Source: Euzebya rosea
GTDB lineage: Bacteria > Actinomycetota > Nitriliruptoria > Euzebyales > Euzebyaceae
Assembly (NCBI RefSeq): GCF_003073135.1
Contig: NZ_PGDQ01000008.1
Location: 124,001 to 188,000, forward strand
Length of the DNA: 64,000 bases
Direction of reading: 5' to 3'
Made by a program: the position numbers and the translations under genes. The notes beneath the pieces are model-generated. The model made no database searches, had not been told where the DNA came from, and saw only the letters and a list, made by a program, of their open reading frames with translations. Of the stretch, positions 7,877-21,611 are shown one piece after another. The stretch's first letter is position 1. Every line of letters starts with the position of its first letter.

Positions 7877-8280
7877 CAGGCCCGCTCCGCCCCGAGGAGG
7901 CGCTCGATGGTTGCCGGGTTCGCGGGCCACGCCTCCAGCAGTACCGACCTCGGGACCCGACGGGCGGCGAAGCGGAACGCCAGCGCCACGACGACCACGT
8001 CGTCCAGCGGCCCGATGACCGGCAGGAACTCGGGGATGAGGTCGATCGGTGACAGGACCCACAGGCCGGCCAGCGCCACGACGACCTTCGCCCGTCGGGG
8101 CACGTCCGGATGTGCCCGAAGCCGGCGGACGGTGGTCAGGCAGGCCGGGAGGAACCCCGCCAGCTCCTTCAGCGTCCCCTCGGGGAGCCGCGCGGCCAGC
8201 AGGACCATCACCGCCCACGAGGCCAGCACGACGCCGACTGTCCAGCCGACGACCTCCACGACCCGCATCGGGTCCATCAT
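7876..8280 (-). CDS. DUF1232 (YkvA-type) membrane protein
   Basis: 134 residues. An N-terminal membrane helix (about 8-30) is followed by the DUF1232 core, whose signature WVLSPIDLIPEFLPVIGPLD spans about residues 72-91 and continues into a second hydrophobic helix. The family is widespread, membrane associated and of unknown function. Its stop overlaps the start of the amine-oxidase gene by one base, so the two are co-transcribed. Three Met codons occur in the first five residues' region; the first is used. Confidence 0.85.
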   Translation of the reverse strand: MMDPMRVVEVVGWTVGVVLASWAVMVLLAARLPEGTLKELAGFLPACLTTVRRLRAHPDVPRRAKVVVALAGLWVLSPIDLIPEFLPVIGPLDDVVVVALAFRFAARRVPRSVLLEAWPANPATIERLLGAERA

Positions 8281-8336
8281 CGCCGATCCGTCCGCGCAGG
8301 GACGCGTCGCGGGTCGACCCCGGACGGCACCGCCGA

Positions 8337-12611
<4,275 letters not shown>

Positions 12612-12666
12612 GCCACCGGGGGCGCCGCGGGGGGAGCACCGCGGTCCGCGAGGTGGACGACGGATG

Positions 12667-12703
12667 TGCACGGCCATCCCCACGAAAGTGGAGGGGTGGT
12701 GCA
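12667..12703 (+). other. Hairpin in the leader of the subtilase gene
   Basis: TGCA at 12667 and 12700 flank CCA/TGG and CCCC/GGGG pairings closed by a CAC-GAAA-GTG tetraloop hairpin. It ends 11 bases before the start codon. It could be an mRNA leader structure; it matches no riboswitch class I know. Confidence 0.4.
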
Positions 12704-12714
12704 ATAATCCGACG

Positions 12715-15700
12715 ATGCGCCGCAGTCCCGCCGTCCTCGTCCTCGTGCTCGCGCTCCTCGCCGCGCTCCCTGCCCTCGCGCAGGGAAGCCGGTTCCCCAG
12801 CGACGACCCGGATCCCCGGGTCGGCACACCCAACGATCCGGGGTTCGACTGCAGCGAGCCCGACGACGAGGACGACGTCGACGCATGCCCGTCGGTCTAC
12901 GACGAGCAGTACAACCTGTTCGGCTTCGCGCCGGAATCGACGCGGCTGACCGCGACCCACGGGCCGGGCGACCCGATGGTGTCCGGCGTGTCGGCGGACC
13001 TGGCGTGGAAGACCACGACCGGTGACCCACGGGTGGCCATCGCCATCCTCGACACCGGCGTGCGGTGGCACGACACCGAGCTTCGCCGCAAGGTCTGGCT
13101 GAACGTCGGCGAGCTGCCGGTGCCGGAGGGGGCGACCACCCACGACGCCGATGGCGACGGGGCGGTCACCGTCGACGACTGGATCGACGACAGCCGGGTC
13201 ACCGACGCCAACGACAACGACCTGCTCGACGGGCAGGACCTGATCCGGGCGTTCAGCGACGGCACCGACGCCGACGACAACGGCTACGTCGACGACATCG
13301 CCGGCTGGGACTTCTTCGACGACGACAACGACCCCTCCGACGACTCCTCCTACTCCGCCGCCTCCGGCCACGGGACCGGCCGCGGTCGCGAGGCCGCCGC
13401 CGAGACCGACAACGCCCTCGGCGACGCCGGCGTGTGCCCTGACTGCCGGGTGATGATGCTGCGGGAGTACGACAGCTTCGTCCTCCCCGGTGACCGCTAC
13501 GCCGCCGCGACGGTCTACGCCGCCGACAACGGTGCGCTGGTGCAGGTGGTCGCCAACGGCGTGCTGACCAACTCCGCATCGGCCCGCGAGGCCGCGGCCC
13601 ACGCCGCGGCCAGCGGCATGGCGTTGATGCACGTCTCCTCCGACCTCAACACCGCCAACCACAACTACCCGACCAACTACCGCCAGAGCGTCTTCATCAA
13701 CGGCTGCGTCACCGACACCCACGGGCTGGGCACCGAGGTCCCCGGCCTGCAGCCGGTCGTGGACGCCCTCGGGATCATCGACTCCCAGGTGCCGCCGACG
13801 ACGTACTTCCGCCAGTCCAACCTCACCCAGCACGGCGAGCACGCTGCTGTCTGCTTCATGGCCGAGACGGGTTCGCAGGCGACCGGCCAGGCCGGCGGGG
13901 CGGCGGGCCTGCTGCACTCGCGCGCGCTGCAGGTGTTCGGCGAGCCGTTGACCAGCGACGAGGTCAAGCAGCTGCTGACCATGACCGCCGACGACGTCAC
14001 CGCGGCCGACACCGGCGTGGTCGGCACGCCCGACCCCGCCCAGGACGGCTTCGACCCGCACTTCGGCTACGGCCGGGCCAACCTCGCCGCCGCGGTCGCC
14101 GCCGTCGGGCCGGGCACCGTCCCGCCGGAGGCGTGGATCGACGACCCCGCCTGGTGGACGCTGGTCGACCCCGTCACCACGACCGAGCTGGAGGTCCGCG
14201 GTCACGTGGCGGCCGAGCGGTCCACCGGCTGGTCCTACGAGCTGCAGTGGGCCCCCGGCAACGCCCCGCTGGACACCGACTTCACCACCGTGGCCGAGGG
14301 CGACGGCACCGCGCCCGTCGACGAGCTGCTGGGGACGATCCCGATGGCCGACGTCGCCGCCGCCGTCCCCGGCGCGGCCGACGGCACACCGCCGTCGGAT
14401 CCCGACGAGCGGACCTTCACCGTCCGCCTGGTCGCCACCGACGCCGACGGCAACCGCGGCGAGGACCGCAAGGTCTACTTCGCCCACCACGACCCGGCCG
14501 CCCACGACGGCTGGCCGATCTTCACCGACTCCGGCGGGGAGACCTCGCTGGTGTTCGCCGACCTCGACGGCGACGGGACCAGCGAGATCATCGACGCCGA
14601 CTCCTCCGGTCGGCTGTGGGTCCGCGATCACACCGGCGGGACCGTCCCGTGGTTCAACGACGGCGATCCGTTCCTGCTGCCGCCGGCGTTCTTCCACCAC
14701 CCGGGGTCGGCCGCCCACACCACCGGTGCCGTCCCTGCGGTCACCGGTGGGTGGCGCACCCCGGCGGTGGCCGACATCGACGGCGACCTGTCGGCCGACA
14801 TCGTCGGCATGACCTTCGACGGTCGGCTGTTCGCGCTGGACCGCCACGGCGTCGTGCTCGACGGGTTCCCCGTGTCGGTCGACCCAGCGCTGGCGGCGAG
14901 TCCGACCAGCACCGACCATCGCAAGCGCGGGTTCCTGGCCGCTCCCACCATCGCCGACCTCGACGGCGACGGGACCCGCGAGGTCATCGCCGCCGCGCTG
15001 GACGGCCACCTCTACGTGTGGGCCGGCGACGGCACCCTCCACGACGGCTTCCCGCTGCGCCTGGCCGACCCCGCGGAGGAGGAGTACATCGGCGGCGAGC
15101 TGATCGGCACCCCCGCCGTCGGCGACGTCGACGGCGACGGGGACCTCGAGATCGTGTCGGGCTCCTCGGAGGTCTACGGCGCCACCCAGCCGACCCCGGG
15201 TGGCATCGAGGACACCGTCGGCGGGTTGGTGACCAACCTGGCGGCCAACGCCATCGGCGGATCCAGCCGCCTGTACGTGGTGCACCACGACGGCACGTTC
15301 GCCGACGGCTGGCCCGTTGCCGTCAACGGCCTGCTTCCCGACATCCTCCCCCTGGTCGGGCCGCAGCACATCCCGGCGCTGGCCGACGTCGACGGGGACG
15401 GCGACGACGAGATCGCCTACTCCATCACCACCGGCGACCTGACGCTGTACGACGGCGACGGGTCGACGATCCGCGCCTACACCGACGAGCTGCCCTCCAG
15501 TCCCACCCTGCCCGTGGCGCTGAACCTGTTCGAGTACCCCGCCATCGGCGACCTCGACGGCGACGGCGGCCTGGACGTGGTGAAGGGCGGGTTGTCGGCG
15601 ACCGGCGCGGTCAACCTGGTGCTGGTCGGGCAGAACCTGCCCCAGCAGCACCTGGTGCAGGCCTGGTCGATGGACGCCACCCCGGCCCGGCCCGGCTGGC

Positions 15701-17145
15701 CGGTCGAGCACGACGACTACCAGCTGCTGTCGGCCCCGGCGATCGCCGACGTCGACGGCGTGGCCGGTGCCGAGGTGCTCGCCACGTCGGGCCGGTACCT
15801 GCTGCGGGGCTACGGCGGCGACGGCAGCGAGGTCGACGGCTTCCCCAAGCTGACCGGTGGTTGGGTCATCGGGACCCCGCCGGTGGGTGACGTCGACGGT
15901 GACGGCCTGGTCGAGATCGGCGTGGGCACCCGCGAGGGCTGGCGGTTCCTGTGGGACACCGACACCCCGGTCGGGCAGCTGGACTGGACCAGCGAGGGCC
16001 ACGACCCGTGCCACACCGCCAACCACGGCACCGACTGCACGCCGCCGGCGCGGGTCACCGACCTCACCGTCGACGGGTCGACGGCGACGTTCGCCCCGAC
16101 CGGCGACGACGGCCGCATCGGCGAGGCGGTGCGCTACGAGGTCCGGGGGGCGTCCCGGCCGATCACCAGCTTCGAGGCGTGGACGGCCGCCACGGTCCTG
16201 ACCGACGACCTGACCCCGTCGACGGCCGACGGGCCGCTGGCAGTCGACCTTCCTGCCGGGGTCACGGAGGTCGCGGTCGTGGCCCACGACACGGCCGAGG
16301 TGGTCGTGGTCGCCCGGGCCGACGAGTACGCCGACGCCCTGGCGGGGGCCCCGCTCGCGGTGCAGGAGGACGCGCCGCTGCTGCTGTCCACCCGCGACGC
16401 GCTGTCCCCGGCGACGGCGGCGGAGGTGACCCGGCTGGGCGCGACCCGCGCGATCGTGCTGGGCGGCACCGCCGCGCTGGCGCCCGAGGTCGCCGAGGAC
16501 CTGGCCGAGCTGGGGGTGCAGGTGGCCCGCATCGAGGGGCCGACCCGGTTCCACACGGCCGCGGCGATCGCCGAGGCCTTCCCCGCCGATGGCGAGGCCC
16601 TGCTGGTGGAGGGGATCAACGCCGACCCGACCCGGGGCTGGCCGGATGCCCTGGCCGCCTCTGCCCTCGGCGGGACCGCCGGAGTGCCCGTCCTGCTGAC
16701 CGCTGCCGACGTGCTGCCACCGGCGACCGCCGTCGCCCTGGCCGGCCGGTCCGACGTGACGATCGTCGGTGGGACCGCGGCGGTGTCGCAGGCAGTGGCG
16801 ACCCAGGTGGAGGAGGCCGTGGGCAGGGTGACCCGGATCGCCGGGGCGACACGCACCGAGACCGCCCGCGTGGTCGCCGAGGAGGCGCTGGACCGCGGCG
16901 CCGCCGCGGCGGTCGTGTGGCTGGCGACGACGACGGCGTTCCCCGACGGACTGGTTGCCGGTGCGGCGGCCGCCCACGAGGGTGGTGTGCTGCTGCTGGT
17001 CGACCGGGACGCCCTGTCGGCCGACGCACCCGCCGCGGCGTTCCTGACCACCCACCGGGAGGCCCTGTCCCGCATCCGCATCGCCGGCGGTGTCGCCGCC
17101 GTCAGCACGGCAGTGCAGGAGGCGGTGGCCGCGCTGCTGGGGTGA
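12715..17145 (+). CDS. Secreted S8 subtilase with FG-GAP repeats and cell-wall-binding repeats
   Basis: 1476 residues. A Sec signal peptide (to about residue 23) is followed by an acidic prosegment and a subtilisin-fold protease with Asp113 (AIAILDTGVRWHD), His219 (ASGHGTGRG) and Ser387 (TGSQATGQAGGAAG). The Ser motif departs from the usual GTSMATPH, so activity or specificity may be unusual. A calcium-loop sequence DADGDGAVTVDDW is inserted early in the catalytic domain. Residues about 600-1090 carry eight FG-GAP/VCBS-type units (FADLDGDGTSEI, VGDVDGDGDLEI, LADVDGDGDDEI and similar), a beta-propeller. After a short linker domain, residues about 1180-1476 are type-2 cell-wall-binding repeats. 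Probably a wall-anchored extracellular protease. The start is the ATG directly before the signal peptide. Confidence 0.9.
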   Translation: MRRSPAVLVLVLALLAALPALAQGSRFPSDDPDPRVGTPNDPGFDCSEPDDEDDVDACPSVYDEQYNLFGFAPESTRLTATHGPGDPMVSGVSADLAWKTTTGDPRVAIAILDTGVRWHDTELRRKVWLNVGELPVPEGATTHDADGDGAVTVDDWIDDSRVTDANDNDLLDGQDLIRAFSDGTDADDNGYVDDIAGWDFFDDDNDPSDDSSYSAASGHGTGRGREAAAETDNALGDAGVCPDCRVMMLREYDSFVLPGDRYAAATVYAADNGALVQVVANGVLTNSASAREAAAHAAASGMALMHVSSDLNTANHNYPTNYRQSVFINGCVTDTHGLGTEVPGLQPVVDALGIIDSQVPPTTYFRQSNLTQHGEHAAVCFMAETGSQATGQAGGAAGLLHSRALQVFGEPLTSDEVKQLLTMTADDVTAADTGVVGTPDPAQDGFDPHFGYGRANLAAAVAAVGPGTVPPEAWIDDPAWWTLVDPVTTTELEVRGHVAAERSTGWSYELQWAPGNAPLDTDFTTVAEGDGTAPVDELLGTIPMADVAAAVPGAADGTPPSDPDERTFTVRLVATDADGNRGEDRKVYFAHHDPAAHDGWPIFTDSGGETSLVFADLDGDGTSEIIDADSSGRLWVRDHTGGTVPWFNDGDPFLLPPAFFHHPGSAAHTTGAVPAVTGGWRTPAVADIDGDLSADIVGMTFDGRLFALDRHGVVLDGFPVSVDPALAASPTSTDHRKRGFLAAPTIADLDGDGTREVIAAALDGHLYVWAGDGTLHDGFPLRLADPAEEEYIGGELIGTPAVGDVDGDGDLEIVSGSSEVYGATQPTPGGIEDTVGGLVTNLAANAIGGSSRLYVVHHDGTFADGWPVAVNGLLPDILPLVGPQHIPALADVDGDGDDEIAYSITTGDLTLYDGDGSTIRAYTDELPSSPTLPVALNLFEYPAIGDLDGDGGLDVVKGGLSATGAVNLVLVGQNLPQQHLVQAWSMDATPARPGWPVEHDDYQLLSAPAIADVDGVAGAEVLATSGRYLLRGYGGDGSEVDGFPKLTGGWVIGTPPVGDVDGDGLVEIGVGTREGWRFLWDTDTPVGQLDWTSEGHDPCHTANHGTDCTPPARVTDLTVDGSTATFAPTGDDGRIGEAVRYEVRGASRPITSFEAWTAATVLTDDLTPSTADGPLAVDLPAGVTEVAVVAHDTAEVVVVARADEYADALAGAPLAVQEDAPLLLSTRDALSPATAAEVTRLGATRAIVLGGTAALAPEVAEDLAELGVQVARIEGPTRFHTAAAIAEAFPADGEALLVEGINADPTRGWPDALAASALGGTAGVPVLLTAADVLPPATAVALAGRSDVTIVGGTAAVSQAVATQVEEAVGRVTRIAGATRTETARVVAEEALDRGAAAAVVWLATTTAFPDGLVAGAAAAHEGGVLLLVDRDALSADAPAAAFLTTHREALSRIRIAGGVAAVSTAVQEAVAALLG

Positions 17146-17165
17146 GCCCGACCGGCAGCTGGGGG

Positions 17166-17447
17166 TCAGTCGAGCCAGTCCACGGCGACCGCTTCGGTGG
17201 CGACGTCGTCGATCCAGGTCGCCGCCTCGACATGGACCGGGTGGACCTCGTAGGCCTCGAACGCCTCGCGATCGGCGAACCGCATCAGCGTGCCGACATC
17301 GAACGACCGCTCGGAGTGCAGCTGGTCCCGGCCCACGATCAGCTCCTCGACCTGCGGGAGCCTGTCCGCGAGCTCGTGGAGGCGCTCGATGACGGCCGCG
17401 GCAACCTCGTCGTCGGGGAACCTGAACATGACCATGTGGTTGAACAT
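17166..17447 (-). CDS. Dabb-family (stress-responsive A/B barrel) protein
   Basis: 93 residues that fit a single ferredoxin-like alpha/beta barrel domain: MFNHMVMFRFPDDEV at the start, a central helix LHELADRLPQVEELIVG, and the C-terminal YEVHPVHVEAATWIDD. The family forms dimeric barrels and includes stress proteins and small enzymes such as olivetolic acid cyclase. It is the last gene of the minus-strand catabolic cluster, 60 bases after the LeuB-like gene, and may be co-transcribed. Substrate unknown. Confidence 0.85.
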   Translation of the reverse strand: MFNHMVMFRFPDDEVAAAVIERLHELADRLPQVEELIVGRDQLHSERSFDVGTLMRFADREAFEAYEVHPVHVEAATWIDDVATEAVAVDWLD

Positions 17448-17507
17448 GCGAGCATCCTTTCGGACGACGAGGGTCGGGGTCGCTGTCGACCGCCCGCTGC
17501 GGGACTG

Positions 17508-18581
17508 TCAGGTGGCGGACGGGTCAGCGACGTGCTCGGCGATGCGGTCGCCCAGCTCGTCGGTCGAGCCGCCCATGGTCGGGCCGGCCATCGCCCCCAG
17601 CTCGGTGAGCAGGGTGGCGGCAGCGTCCTCGACCGCGTCCGCGGCGTCGACCTCACCCAGGTGGCGGAGGCACAACCCCAGGCTGAGGACAGCGGCGACC
17701 GGGTTGGCCCAGCCCTTCCCGGCGATGTCGGGTGCCGAGCCGTGGACCGGCTCGAACATCGACGGGTGCTCGCCGGTGGGGTCGATGTTGCCGCTGGCGG
17801 CAAGGCCCAAGCCGCCCTGCACGGCCGCACCGAGGTCGGTGATGATGTCGCCGAACAGGTTGTCGGTCACGACGACGTCGAACCGCTCCGGGGTGGTGAC
17901 CATGTACAGGCACATCGCGTCGGCGTGCACGTAGTCGCGCTCGACGTCGGGGAAGTCGGCCTCGCCGACCTCGGTGAACGTGCGCATCCACAGGTCACCG
18001 GCGAAGTTCAGCACGTTGGTCTTGTGCACCATCGTCAGGTGCCCCCGTCGTGCCTCCGCCCGGACGAAGGCGTCCCGGACCACGCGCTCGACCCCGTGAC
18101 GGGTGTTGATCGACTCCTGGGTGGCGACCTCGTGCGCCGTGCCGTCGAACAACAACCCGCCGGCACCTGCGTACATGCCCTCGGTGTTCTCGCGCACGAT
18201 GACCATGTCGCAGCGGTCGGGGGTCAGCCCGGCGATCGGCGTGGGCACGCCGGCCAGCAGCTTGACGGGACGCAGGTTGACGTACTGGTCGAAGGCGAAC
18301 CGCAGCTTCAGCAGCAGGCCGCGCTCGAGCACACCCGGCGGCACGTCGGGTGTCCCGACGGCACCGAGGAGGATCGCGTCCACCGCGTCGAGCTCGACCA
18401 GGGTGTCGTCGGACAGCACCTCGCCGGTCGTGCGGTAGCGGCGCCCGCCGAGGTCGTACTCGGTGCGGGTCGTGGAGAAGCCGAAGCGCTGCTCGGCGGC
18501 GTCGAGGACCTTCAGCGCCTGGGTCATCACCTCCGGCCCGATCCCGTCACCGGCGATGACGGCCAGTTCGTGTGTGGTCAT
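17508..18581 (-). CDS. LeuB-like beta-decarboxylating dehydrogenase (3-isopropylmalate dehydrogenase family)
   Basis: 357 residues. The family oxidises and decarboxylates 2-hydroxy-dicarboxylates such as 3-isopropylmalate, isocitrate, D-malate or tartrate. Visible motifs are [25 protein letters not shown], the Mg/substrate region [17 protein letters not shown], and the NAD site [16 protein letters not shown]. Overall it resembles actinobacterial LeuB, but where those carry REGTEGPYTGNGG it has [13 protein letters not shown], as in isocitrate and homoisocitrate relatives. It lies 10 bases downstream of an ABC ATPase gene in a catabolic operon and no other leu gene is nearby. So LeuB in leucine synthesis is possible, but a paralogue serving the catabolic pathway is as likely. 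ATG preceded by GAGGA. Confidence 0.8.
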   Translation of the reverse strand: MTTHELAVIAGDGIGPEVMTQALKVLDAAEQRFGFSTTRTEYDLGGRRYRTTGEVLSDDTLVELDAVDAILLGAVGTPDVPPGVLERGLLLKLRFAFDQYVNLRPVKLLAGVPTPIAGLTPDRCDMVIVRENTEGMYAGAGGLLFDGTAHEVATQESINTRHGVERVVRDAFVRAEARRGHLTMVHKTNVLNFAGDLWMRTFTEVGEADFPDVERDYVHADAMCLYMVTTPERFDVVVTDNLFGDIITDLGAAVQGGLGLAASGNIDPTGEHPSMFEPVHGSAPDIAGKGWANPVAAVLSLGLCLRHLGEVDAADAVEDAAATLLTELGAMAGPTMGGSTDELGDRIAEHVADPSAT

Positions 18582-18591
18582 GGACGGTTCC

Positions 18592-19692
18592 TCAGCAGAC
18601 GGGGTCGTGGTCAGGTTCGTCACGGACGGGGAGGGCCAGGCCCGAGTCGACGTCGAACAGGTGGATGCGGGCCATGTCGACGGTGATCCCGACCGCCTGG
18701 CCGACGTCGTGCGAGACGGTCGGCGCCGCCTTGACCCGGACGATGGTGTCGCCGACCTGCACGTCCAGGAGGACGCGGTCCCCCAGCGGTTCGACGGCAT
18801 ACACGGTTCCGCGCACGACGTGCGGGCCCTCGGCCTCGCCGGCCACGGACAGGTCCTCGGGACGGATGCCCAGCTCGAGGCGTGTCCCCTGTCCGGCGCT
18901 CGTGCGCGGGGCCGGCAGCCGCCACCCATCCGCGCCGACCAGCTCGGCGTCCTGCACCGTGCAGGCCAGGAGGTTCATGCGCGAGCTGCCCACGAACGTC
19001 GCCACGAAGCGGTTGACCGGGTGGTCGTACACCTCCTCCGGCGTGCCGACCTGCTGGATCCTCCCGTCGTGGAGCACGGCGATCCGATCGGCCATCGACA
19101 TCGCCTCGGCCTGATCGTTGCTGACGTAGATGAACGTCCGCCCCACGTGTCGGTGCAGGCGAGTGAGCTCGGCGCGCATCTCGACGCGCAGCTTGACGTC
19201 GAGGTTCGTGAGCGGCTCGTCCATCAGGAAGGCGCGGGGCTCGCGCACGAGGGCCCGGCCCAGCGCAACACGCTGCTGCTCCCCCCCGGACAGCTGCCCC
19301 GGATGGCGGTCCAGGAGGTGGTCGATGTGCAGCAGCGCTGCGATGTCCGCCACCTGCTTGTCGATCTCCTCGACCCGGATGTGCCGCGCGCGGAGCGGGG
19401 AGGCGATGTTCTCCGCGACCGTCTGCTTCGGGTACAGCGCGTAGCTCTGGAAGACCATGGCCACATCGCGGGCTGCGGGGGTTGCGTCACCTGCCGCCGC
19501 ACCGTCGAAGCTGACCTCGCCCGCGTCGGGCGCCTCGAGCCCGGCGATGACGCGCAGGGTGGTGGTCTTCCCCGCGCCGGACGGCCCGAGGAGCACGAAG
19601 AACGACCCGTCCTCGACATCGATGGACACGTCTGCGAGCGCCTGCACGTCACCGAAGGACTTGCTGATCCCGTCGAGCTTCACGCGGCTCAT
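18592..19692 (-). CDS. ABC importer ATPase, MalK/UgpC type (second copy)
   Basis: 366 residues. The nucleotide-binding domain shows Walker [21 protein letters not shown]-loop VFQSYALYP, signature [16 protein letters not shown], Walker [12 protein letters not shown] and a degenerate H-loop [10 protein letters not shown], where Asn-Asp replaces the usual Thr-His. If that reading is right the switch histidine is missing, suggesting this subunit is the weaker ATPase of a pair. The C-terminal third is an OB-fold regulatory domain typical of MalK/UgpC. It overlaps the other ATPase gene by four bases. Two different ATPases in one importer recall the GlpS/GlpT glycerol transporter of rhizobia. Confidence 0.9.
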   Translation of the reverse strand: MSRVKLDGISKSFGDVQALADVSIDVEDGSFFVLLGPSGAGKTTTLRVIAGLEAPDAGEVSFDGAAAGDATPAARDVAMVFQSYALYPKQTVAENIASPLRARHIRVEEIDKQVADIAALLHIDHLLDRHPGQLSGGEQQRVALGRALVREPRAFLMDEPLTNLDVKLRVEMRAELTRLHRHVGRTFIYVSNDQAEAMSMADRIAVLHDGRIQQVGTPEEVYDHPVNRFVATFVGSSRMNLLACTVQDAELVGADGWRLPAPRTSAGQGTRLELGIRPEDLSVAGEAEGPHVVRGTVYAVEPLGDRVLLDVQVGDTIVRVKAAPTVSHDVGQAVGITVDMARIHLFDVDSGLALPVRDEPDHDPVC

Positions 19693-20753
19693 GCGGCCAA
19701 CCTCCCGGTGCCCTCGTGGTACACGCGCGGTTCGGTCCCGACGAACGCGACGTCCACGTTGTCCTCGGCCTCGAAGCGCACGGTGGGTGGCGTGCGGACG
19801 TGGACACGATGCCCACCCATGTCCACCGCGTAGATCGTCTCGTCACCGAGCGCCTCGCGTGCGATCACCCGGGCGGCGCCCCGTCGATCACCGGTCGGGG
19901 CGGTGACGGACAACCACTCTGCGCGCACGCCAGCCACCAGCCCATCGGTCCGGGGAAGGCCGACCGGGATCGGCAGGCGAAGGCCCGACGGGGCTCGAAG
20001 GTCTCCGTCGTCCACCTCGACCGGCAGGATGTTCATCGCTGGCGTCCCGATGAACGTCGCGGCGAACAGCGACGCAGGACGGTCGTACACGTCGAGCGGG
20101 GCGCCGACCTGCTCCACGCGGCCCTCGTTGATCAGCGCGATGCGGTCACCCAGTGACATGGCTTCGACCTGGTCGTGGGTCACCATCACCATCGTCGAGC
20201 CCAACCGGTCCTGCAGGTGCTTCAGCTCCGTGCGCATGTCCAGCCGCAGCTCGGCGTCGAGGTTGGTCAGCGGCTCGTCGAGGAGGAACGCCTGGGGTTC
20301 GCGCACCATCGCACGCGCCAGGGCGATGCGCTGCTGCTCACCCCCGGAGAGCTTGTCGGGCTTGCGCCGCAGCAGGCCGTCGAGTCGCATCGTCCTCGCC
20401 ACGGCATCGACGCGCGCCTCCGCCTCGGCCCGGGGAACGCCAGCGGCCCGCAACGGGTAGCCGATGTTCTCGCGCGCGGTGAGGTGCGGGTAGAGGGCGT
20501 AGAACTGGAAGACCATCGCGATGTCTCGCTCGCCGGGCCGCAGGTCGTTGACGAGCCGGTCGCCGATGCGGATGTCACCGCTGGTCTGGGTCTCCAGGCC
20601 CGCGATGCAGCGCAGCGTCGTGGTCTTGCCGCAGCCGGAGGGCCCGAGCAGCACGAAGAGCTCACCGTCCTCGATCTCGAGGTCGATCTCGTGCACCGCC
20701 ACGGTCCCGTCGGGGAACCGCTTGTTGAGGGCCTGGATGGAGATACCGGCCAT
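19689..20753 (-). CDS. ABC importer ATPase, MalK/UgpC type (first copy)
   Basis: 354 residues. Complete ATPase motifs are present: Walker A LGPSGCGKTTTLRCIAGLE, Q-loop VFQFYALYPHLT, signature [16 protein letters not shown], Walker [12 protein letters not shown] and the H-loop MVTHDQVEAMSLGDRI with its histidine. The C-terminal OB-type domain is the regulatory or substrate-sensing part in this class. It energises uptake through the two permeases encoded upstream. Its start overlaps the stop of the permease gene (TGATG) and its end overlaps the second ATPase gene by four bases, so a mixed heterodimer is plausible. Confidence 0.92.
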   Translation of the reverse strand: MAGISIQALNKRFPDGTVAVHEIDLEIEDGELFVLLGPSGCGKTTTLRCIAGLETQTSGDIRIGDRLVNDLRPGERDIAMVFQFYALYPHLTARENIGYPLRAAGVPRAEAEARVDAVARTMRLDGLLRRKPDKLSGGEQQRIALARAMVREPQAFLLDEPLTNLDAELRLDMRTELKHLQDRLGSTMVMVTHDQVEAMSLGDRIALINEGRVEQVGAPLDVYDRPASLFAATFIGTPAMNILPVEVDDGDLRAPSGLRLPIPVGLPRTDGLVAGVRAEWLSVTAPTGDRRGAARVIAREALGDETIYAVDMGGHRVHVRTPPTVRFEAEDNVDVAFVGTEPRVYHEGTGRLAA

Positions 20754-21601
20754 CAGCGCCTCACTGCTCCGAAGGTCATGCCCGCCACGAGGTGGTTGCG
20801 GACGAGGTAGCCGAACACCAGGACCGGGAGCGCGAAGACCACCGCCGACGCCGCGACAACCCCCCACTGGGTCTCGGTGCCGCCGAAGAGGCCGGCGATG
20901 GCCGGAGGGGCGGTGCGAACCGCTCCACCACCCGGGGTCAGGAAGATGGCGAACACGAACTCGTTCCAGGTGAAGATGAGCGAGAAGACCGCCGTCGCGA
21001 AGATGCCGGGCCGCAGCAGCGGGAGCAGTACCTGCCTGAAGGCCTGGACGCGGGAGTAGCCATCGACCATCGCCGCGTCCTCGTACTCGGCGGGAATCTC
21101 GTCGACGAACCCCTTCAGCATCCAGATCGTGAAGGGCAGGTTGAACGCGGTGTACAGCAGGATCAGTCCGAGCCGGGAGTCCAGCAGCCCCAGCGTCCTG
21201 AACATCAGGAACAGCGGGATCACCGCGACCACCGGCGGCATGAACCGCGTCGACAGGATGAAGAACAGCTGGTCCTTGCCCGCCTTCAGCGGGAACCGCG
21301 AGTAGGCCCAGGCGGCCGGCGTACCAATCGCCGTCGCGAGGATCGTCGCGGACACGGCCACGACGACGCTGGTCCCGAAGTTGGTGACCAGCCCGGATGC
21401 CGCTCTCGCCTCGCCCTCGGTCCCGCGGGCGAAGAAGACGTCCCGGTAGTTGTCGAGGGTCGGCTCGAAGCCGACGAACGACGGCGGGTTGGCGAGGATC
21501 GTGGACTGGTCCTTCACCGATGCCTCGAGCATCCAGAAGATCGGGAAGACCATGAAGATCCCCAGCACCAGCAGCAGGGACTTCTCGATGACGGTTCTCA
21601 C
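20753..21601 (-). CDS. ABC importer permease, MalG/UgpE type
   Basis: 282 residues with six predicted membrane helices. The family's cytoplasmic coupling motif (EAA loop) is visible near residue 195 as EYEDAAMVDGYSRVQAFRQVLLPLLRPG. It forms the translocation pore with the other permease and contacts an ATPase subunit through this loop. N-terminus MRTVIEKSLLLVLGI is typical. It lies 10 bases downstream of the partner permease gene and overlaps the ATPase gene by one base. Confidence 0.92.
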   Translation of the reverse strand: MRTVIEKSLLLVLGIFMVFPIFWMLEASVKDQSTILANPPSFVGFEPTLDNYRDVFFARGTEGEARAASGLVTNFGTSVVVAVSATILATAIGTPAAWAYSRFPLKAGKDQLFFILSTRFMPPVVAVIPLFLMFRTLGLLDSRLGLILLYTAFNLPFTIWMLKGFVDEIPAEYEDAAMVDGYSRVQAFRQVLLPLLRPGIFATAVFSLIFTWNEFVFAIFLTPGGGAVRTAPPAIAGLFGGTETQWGVVAASAVVFALPVLVFGYLVRNHLVAGMTFGAVRR

Positions 21602-21611
21602 GTGATCACGC

